From positions 1-64,000 of the forward strand of contig NZ_NBYX01000014.1 in the NCBI RefSeq assembly GCF_002099195.1: a DNA stretch of 64,000 nt. Direction: 5' to 3'. A program made the translations under genes and the position numbers. Below, piece by piece: positions 59,150 through 64,000 of this stretch. The notes below the pieces were generated by a model. The model saw nothing but the letters and a program-made list of their open reading frames with translations. It did no database searches and had not been told where the DNA came from. The DNA is from Burkholderia puraquae (GTDB taxonomy: Bacteria; Pseudomonadota; Gammaproteobacteria; Burkholderiales; Burkholderiaceae). Position 1 is the stretch's first letter, and every line of letters starts with the position of its first letter.

Positions 59150-61618
59150 TCAACCCGGCTTGCGCGCCGGTTCCGCGGGCAACGGCGGCCGGGCCGTCGG
59201 TTGGGCGGCATGGCCGTTGGCACTGTTGGCACTGTTGTCGCCGTTGCTGCCGTTCTCGCCATTGACGGCAGGCTGCGATCCGTCCGCGTACGCGACGACG
59301 CTGCGCTGCGGATTGGCGATCCGGATGCCGCGTTCGCGGAACGTTTCCGCGATCCGCCGGTTGAATTCACGCTGCACGCTCCAGCGTGTCGAGTCCGTGC
59401 ATTGCATCTGTCCGGCCAGCGCGAGCGTCGCGCCGTCGACCTGATCGATACCCCAGTAGCTGAAGTCCGACAGGATGCCGTCGCGGTACTTCGGATCGTC
59501 GCGCAACGCCGCGCCGATCTCCTTCAGCGTCGCGATCGCGCGGTCGATATCCTCGCCGTAGGCAATGCCGATCTTGACGGCCGCGTTGCCGAGCCCGCGA
59601 TTCGTGTTGTTGACGGTCGTCACCGAGCTGAACGGGATCGTGTACAGCGACCCGTCGCCGGCACGCAGTCGCACGGTGCGGATCGACAGGTACTCGACCG
59701 TGCCCGACACGCCGGCGAGCGTGACCCAGTCGCCGACCTGCATCGCGTTTTCCATCAGCAGGAAGATCCCGGTAATGAAATCCTGCACGAGCTTCTGCGA
59801 GCCGAAGCCGAGCGCGACACCGAAGATGCTGGCGCCGGCAAGCAGCGGGCCGACGTTCACGCCGAGCTGGCTGAGCCCCGTCAGCACGACGACGAGCGCG
59901 ATCATCACGAACAGCAGCGAGCGCAGCATCGGCAGCAGCGTACGCAGCCGCGCCGCGCGCACGAGATTGCCTTCGCGCGTCCATCGCTGCAGCCGGCGCT
60001 CGATCGCGATGTTCGCGGCTTCCCACACGATGAGCGCGACGATGGCCGCAATCGCGATGGTCACCAGCGCCGACGCGAGCCGATGGCCGATCGTGCCGGT
60101 TTCGAACGCGCGGAAGATCGGCACGCCCCAGATCTGCAGCAGCAGCACGACGGTCACGATGCCGATCGCAACCGACACGATCTGGCGCAGCAGCGGGTAG
60201 TAGCGGTACGCGTGCAGATGGACGAGCGTGCGGTCTTCGTCGCGGCCCTGGAACAGCCGCGCCAGCGCGCCGAACACGACGATCGACACCATCCGCATGC
60301 CGATCATCACGGCGATCGAGCGGCCGCCGAGCGTGATCAGCACGCGATAGCCGTTGTGGACGTCGAGCGCCCACACGAACCACAGCGCCATCACGATGAA
60401 TACCGAGACGGGCGCCCATGCGTCCGCAAGCGCGTTGGCGACCATCGCGAAGGAAGGGCGGCCGTCGCCGGCCGCGCGGATCCGCGCGGCGACCGGCTGG
60501 CGGCACTGCAGGATCAGCGTCGAGACCATCAGGTGCGCGACGAGCGCGACGGCTTTCAGCAGTGCGACGTGACCGGCGTCGCTGAGGCCGAAGTTCGCGG
60601 CGATCTCGACAGTAGCCGTGCACGCGCCGACCACGATCACGATCCGCGCGATCGAGCGTTGCGCGAAGTCGGCCCACGTGTCGCTGATATGCAGCAACCG
60701 CAATTGCCGCGCATCGGGCTGGAAGAACAGCCGGCTGACGATCGTGACGAGCCGGCAGATCACGTAGATGTCGATCAGCGCTTCGAGCGCGGATTCGATC
60801 GGGGTGCCCGTATCGCCGATCACCGACATTGTCAGGCTGGCGACGCCGACGAACACGAGCAGCGGCACGGCACGCAGCGCGAGGCTGACGAGCGCGCGAG
60901 GCATCCGGTGCAGCAGCGTGGTGTGGCGGCGCGCATGGCCGTGGCCTTGCGACGATGCGGGCGCGGCGTCGGGGGCGCCGGGTGTGGCGGGGGTGTCCGG
61001 CGGCGCGTCGTCGTCGTCGGGCGTGACGGCGTCGGGCGCGGTGCGGCGTGACGTGTCGGCGCGCCGTGCGGCCACCGCAGCCAGCGCGCGTCGCAACAGC
61101 CGCTTCGCGAACCATTCGACGAGGAGTGCGGGCACGAGCACGGCGATGATGATCCAGAGCGCATGCGCAAGATCCGCGCGCGCGTCGGCGCGCACCAGCC
61201 GGTCATGCCACCAGCTTCCGACCGAGCCGACATCGAGCAGCGAGTGCAGCGATTCCTTCAGCGCCCCGCCGATTTCGGTGGTCCAGCGCGCCCCCTGCCG
61301 GACGAGCATCGACGCGAGCCCGTTCGACGTGAGCGCGGCCGGGGCCGCCGCCGCCGACGCGCCGCTGGCCGCAGCCGCATCGCTTGCCGCGACTGCGGGC
61401 GCGGCAAGCACGCCGACGGCCGCGATCGCACGCAGCGTCGTTTCGACCTGCGCGCGATCGCGCGGATTTTCGAGCACATTGAGTGCCTGCTGCGCCTGTT
61501 GCGGCGTCAGCGCGGGCACGGTGCCGGAAGCGGCCGACGCGGCGGCCGGGGCGGGAGCGGCCGCGTGGGCGGCCGAGACGACGGCGGCAAGCAGCCAGCC
61601 GAGGAGGAAATGTCGCAT
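59150..61618 (-). CDS. Large mechanosensitive channel (MscS family)
   Basis: An 822-residue membrane protein. A signal segment (FLLGWLLAAVVSAAHA) is followed by a periplasmic Ala-rich region and several helices. Next is the MscS core with LSQLGVNVGPLLAGASIFGVALGFGSQKLVQDFITGIFLLMENAMQVGDWV and the beta domain (GTVEYLSIRTVRLRAGDG). A Ser/Asn/Gly-rich tail ends the protein. It protects against hypo-osmotic shock and is of the YnaI/YbiO large type. ATG 61618 is taken as it begins the signal peptide; the frame extends to 61729. Confidence 0.92.
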   Translation of the reverse strand: MRHFLLGWLLAAVVSAAHAAAPAPAAASAASGTVPALTPQQAQQALNVLENPRDRAQVETTLRAIAAVGVLAAPAVAASDAAAASGASAAAAPAALTSNGLASMLVRQGARWTTEIGGALKESLHSLLDVGSVGSWWHDRLVRADARADLAHALWIIIAVLVPALLVEWFAKRLLRRALAAVAARRADTSRRTAPDAVTPDDDDAPPDTPATPGAPDAAPASSQGHGHARRHTTLLHRMPRALVSLALRAVPLLVFVGVASLTMSVIGDTGTPIESALEALIDIYVICRLVTIVSRLFFQPDARQLRLLHISDTWADFAQRSIARIVIVVGACTATVEIAANFGLSDAGHVALLKAVALVAHLMVSTLILQCRQPVAARIRAAGDGRPSFAMVANALADAWAPVSVFIVMALWFVWALDVHNGYRVLITLGGRSIAVMIGMRMVSIVVFGALARLFQGRDEDRTLVHLHAYRYYPLLRQIVSVAIGIVTVVLLLQIWGVPIFRAFETGTIGHRLASALVTIAIAAIVALIVWEAANIAIERRLQRWTREGNLVRAARLRTLLPMLRSLLFVMIALVVVLTGLSQLGVNVGPLLAGASIFGVALGFGSQKLVQDFITGIFLLMENAMQVGDWVTLAGVSGTVEYLSIRTVRLRAGDGSLYTIPFSSVTTVNNTNRGLGNAAVKIGIAYGEDIDRAIATLKEIGAALRDDPKYRDGILSDFSYWGIDQVDGATLALAGQMQCTDSTRWSVQREFNRRIAETFRERGIRIANPQRSVVAYADGSQPAVNGENGSNGDNSANSANGHAAQPTARPPLPAEPARKPG

Positions 61619-61915
61619 GGAGTAGGCATGCGGGCGCGCATCGGCCCGCCAGGCTGAACGATGGACGGAAGTTAACATGATCGCGAGCGGAACCGAATAG
61701 TTCCATCGACGATTATTCGAATCGGGCATACACGACGCGGCGCGGGCGTTTGCGGCGCGCCTGCGCGGTCATGTGCCTGACGCGGACTGCAGGCAGCCAG
61801 ACCGGCGGGGGTGTCCCAATCACCGGAATGTAAGGGATTTGTAACGGCTGCTCGTCGACAACGGCGGGCAACGCACGTGCTGCACCGCATCGAAATAATC
61901 TGGAATCCTGCTGAA

Positions 61916-62875
61916 TCACGCTCGCCCGTCGTGAAAAACCGGCAGGACGTGTTCCGCGATTTCTTCGATGACTTCGCGCACGGGCCGGTCCGAGCCCGGA
62001 TTCAGCGTGACGTGATGCGTGCCCGCCGCGCGCATGTCCTGCAGGATGTCGATCAATGCGCGGCGTCCGGTTGCATAGCCGAGCGGCAATGCGGCGGCCG
62101 GCGCATCGGGAGCCGCGACGAGGTCGAGCCGCATCGACACACCGAACGCGCGAAAGGCGGGCGACGCGAGCCGGTCGACCGCCGCGCGCCACATCGAATA
62201 GCGTGCGCGCTGCGTGTCCGGATCGCGGTGGTACGTCATCCAGCCGATCGAGTGACGCGCGATCCAGTCGACGCTTTGCCCGCCCGAGCCGACTGCCAGC
62301 ATCGGCACCGCGTCGGCGCCGCGCGGCAGCAGCATGAATTCGGGCGCATCGGGCGGCGTTTCGTCGGGTAGCACGCGCGATGGCGCGCCGAGCGCGGCCG
62401 CGACGACGTCCCAGTGCGCGCGGTACCGGTCGCGCCGCGTCTCCGCATCGACGCCGAACGCCGCGTATTCGGGCGGCCGGTCGCCGGAACCGAGCCCGAG
62501 GATGAAGCGTCCGCCCGACAGCGTCGCGACCGACAGCGCGCCTTTCGCGATATGCAGCGGATGACGCAGCGGCAGCACGATCGCGCCGCTGGCGAGCGCG
62601 ATCCGGCGCGTGTGTGACGCCAGTGCGCCGAGCAGCACCCACGGGTCGAGGTGACCGACCGGGTCGGGGTAGTCGGCGCTGTTCAGCGGCACGTCGCGAA
62701 TCCACAGCGCGCGAAAGCCGAGCGTGTCGGCCAGCGCCGCGAGTTCGAGCTGCTCGTCGAAGTCGGCGACGATATGGCCGGTGCGAAGCAGCGGAAGCGT
62801 GAGGCCGATCGACAGCTGCCCGGCCGAAAAGACGCGATGCGCGACGTCGAGGCGGGCAGGGGCGGGCAGGGTCAT
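61916..62875 (-). CDS. LLM-class flavin-dependent oxidoreductase
   Basis: A 319-residue luciferase-like oxidoreductase. FDEQLELAALADTLGFRALWIRDVPLNSADY near residues 36-66 is the N-terminal signature, followed by LASGAIVLPLRHPLHIAKGALSVATLSGGRFILGLGSGDRP. It uses FMN or F420-like reduced flavin. It is unrelated in sequence detail to the LLM protein at 4256 and has no reductase next to it. ATG 62875 follows the ribosome-like GGATTCG; the frame extends to 62899. Substrate unknown. Confidence 0.85.
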   Translation of the reverse strand: MTLPAPARLDVAHRVFSAGQLSIGLTLPLLRTGHIVADFDEQLELAALADTLGFRALWIRDVPLNSADYPDPVGHLDPWVLLGALASHTRRIALASGAIVLPLRHPLHIAKGALSVATLSGGRFILGLGSGDRPPEYAAFGVDAETRRDRYRAHWDVVAAALGAPSRVLPDETPPDAPEFMLLPRGADAVPMLAVGSGGQSVDWIARHSIGWMTYHRDPDTQRARYSMWRAAVDRLASPAFRAFGVSMRLDLVAAPDAPAAALPLGYATGRRALIDILQDMRAAGTHHVTLNPGSDRPVREVIEEIAEHVLPVFHDGRA

Positions 62876-63074
62876 GTCGAATCCTTGGAAGCGGTGCAAT
62901 GCGAACGCGCGACGTTGCGTGTCCGAATGCTAGCGTGTTTGCTCGCCGGTTGCGCGGCACGGCATGCGCGGTGACCGATCGAGCGCGACCGGTCGACGTC
63001 GACGCAACGCGGGCCATGCAGGCAGCGGGCCGGGCATAATCGGTGCCTTCCGTCATTGAAACCAACGAACCCGA

Positions 63075-63473
63075 ATGAACGCGCATCGACACGGGGTAAT
63101 CGGTCTGGCGGCGAGCGTGATGCTCTTTGCCGTTGCGTCCGCCGCGCTTGCGGACGAAGCAGCGCGCACCGCGATCTGCAAGACTGCCGAGCAAACGGGC
63201 TACACGGCCGACATCCGCAATTGCCTCCAGCTGAAATACGACGCGGCCGACAAACAGTTGAATTCCGTCTACCAGACGAAGATGGCGAGCCTGGATGCGC
63301 AGGGCAAGACGAGGTTGCGCAACGACGAGCGCCGCTGGCTCAAGGTGCGGGATGCCACCTGCGCCGAATCGCGGCAGCCCGACGCGGGCGGCACGCTCGG
63401 GCTCGTGGAGGTTGACAGTTGCTTCGTCAACGAAACCGAGCGGCGCGTCAAGGTTATCGAAGCCTTTCGTTGA
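63075..63473 (+). CDS. LprI-like lysozyme-inhibitor family protein
   Basis: A 132-residue exported protein. A signal peptide (GLAASVMLFAVASAALA) is followed by the LprI domain: CKTAEQTGYTADIRNCLQLKYDAADKQLNSVYQTKM, then KTRLRNDERRWLKVRDATCAESR. Cysteines are paired for disulfides. Members inhibit lysozyme or sit in the envelope; the precise role here is inferred from the family. It is convergent with the GNAT gene. Confidence 0.88.
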   Translation: MNAHRHGVIGLAASVMLFAVASAALADEAARTAICKTAEQTGYTADIRNCLQLKYDAADKQLNSVYQTKMASLDAQGKTRLRNDERRWLKVRDATCAESRQPDAGGTLGLVEVDSCFVNETERRVKVIEAFR

Positions 63474-63494
63474 GGTGTCGCGCCGGCCGCGGCG

Positions 63495-63998
63495 CTATGC
63501 CACCCGCAGCGTCGTGCCGCGCAGCGTGAGGCCAAGGCGCGATGCCACGCGTTGTGACGCGCGGTTGTCGCGGTCTGTGCTGTAGAACAGCGTGCGTGTT
63601 TGAAGCGACGGCAGCCGCGACCACGCTGCGGTCACCGCCGCCGCGAGGCCACGCCCCCGAAATGCAGGGGCCGTCGCGAGACCGAGTTCGGCGCCGACCT
63701 CGGATAGCCGCGCGGCGAACGCGACCGATGCGACTTCTCCGTCGACGACGGCCGCGCACCACGGTGCCCACAGATCGGCGACGCTCCGAAATCCCATCGA
63801 GAACAGGCCTTCGGGCATTCCGTGCGTAGACAGCGCATGCAGCAGATGCCGGCCTGCGTCGCTGTCGCCGTCGATCAACGCGACGCGCGCATCGGTGTCG
63901 AAACCGCGTGCGTGCGGCAGCGCGAAGACGAGGCCGATGTTCCAGTGCGGAACCGGGGCGAGCAACGTGAGATAGCGCTCGAGATGTGCGGGCTGCAT
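63495..63998 (-). CDS. GNAT-family N-acetyltransferase, probably cut by the window edge
   Basis: At least 167 residues of a GNAT protein. SEVGAELGLATAPAFRGRGLAAAVTAAWSRL carries the acetyl-CoA loop (RGRGLA) and the terminal DNRASQRVASRLGLTLRGTTLRVA follows the fold. The N-terminus at 63998 is at the last bases of the window, so the true start may lie beyond it. Substrate unknown. Confidence 0.8.
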   Translation of the reverse strand: MQPAHLERYLTLLAPVPHWNIGLVFALPHARGFDTDARVALIDGDSDAGRHLLHALSTHGMPEGLFSMGFRSVADLWAPWCAAVVDGEVASVAFAARLSEVGAELGLATAPAFRGRGLAAAVTAAWSRLPSLQTRTLFYSTDRDNRASQRVASRLGLTLRGTTLRVA

Positions 63999-64000
63999 GC

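Noticed and set aside
59201..61051. 616-codon plus-strand frame over the MscS gene
   Set aside because: Asp/Arg/His-rich composition is typical of antisense to a GC-rich gene; the MscS motifs are unambiguous.

Overview
The window looks like a replicon of a Burkholderia cepacia complex-type betaproteobacterium. The coding sequence is GC-rich, and the families present (DUF3331, DUF3300, Gram-negative porin, pseudomonalisin-type S53 peptidase, ankyrin-paired catalase, EmrAB/NodT efflux with a CerR-type TetR) are typical of that genus. This assignment is inference from gene content; no marker gene is present, and I saw no tRNA, rRNA or CRISPR array.

Bases 1-20173 are an accessory aromatic-catabolism island. 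The left edge is the 3' end of an IS21-type istB gene. A 914-residue MalT-like LuxR regulator (minus strand) faces a long plus-strand series: flavin reductase, luciferase-like flavin monooxygenase, alpha/beta hydrolase, a MetA-type outer-membrane protein, a stand-alone FAD synthetase, an intradiol (hydroxyquinol-type) dioxygenase, a Dabb protein, maleylacetate reductase, an MFS transporter, a SnoaL-like protein, a porin, a BON protein, two quinone reductases (QOR and WrbA types), an SDR, an HSL-type esterase and an ACMSD-type amidohydrolase/decarboxylase. The logic is import, FMNH2-dependent oxygenation, ester or lactone hydrolysis, quinone reduction, ring cleavage of a trihydroxybenzene, then maleylacetate to 3-oxoadipate. 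The starting substrate cannot be read from sequence.

Bases 20291-32133 hold mixed accessory metabolism: a broken major-royal-jelly/SMP-30-like gene, a zinc-type oxidoreductase, three LysR regulators, an FdhF/YdeP molybdoenzyme, a two-repeat DUF3331 protein, a pirin-DoxX pair and a second SDR. Two sets of repeated promoter elements tie genes together. An element of about 70 bp occurs three times (fdhF, pirin and an orphan site at 14.9 kb). A CCTATC-N4-GATAGG promoter is shared by the MalT-like regulator and the SDR at 31.4 kb.

Bases 32160-41520 are a decay zone: a LysR pseudogene, a gluconokinase-MFS pair, a dead IS5-type element abutting the MFS stop and cutting a LysR gene, an isochorismatase-type hydrolase, an IS3 orfA stub, an oxidoreductase remnant, an M17 N-domain protein, a hutC pseudogene and a TerB_N fragment fused tail-to-tail to another truncated gene.

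Bases 41700-64000 look like ordinary, intact Burkholderia genes: a phospholipase D lipoprotein, a MocR regulator diverging from a PNPOx-like protein, a DUF3300 lipoprotein, a secreted S53 peptidase, an APH(3')-type phosphotransferase, a periplasmic catalase with an ankyrin lipoprotein, a tripartite efflux operon with its TetR regulator, an MscS channel, a luciferase-like oxidoreductase, an LprI-like protein and an edge-truncated GNAT.
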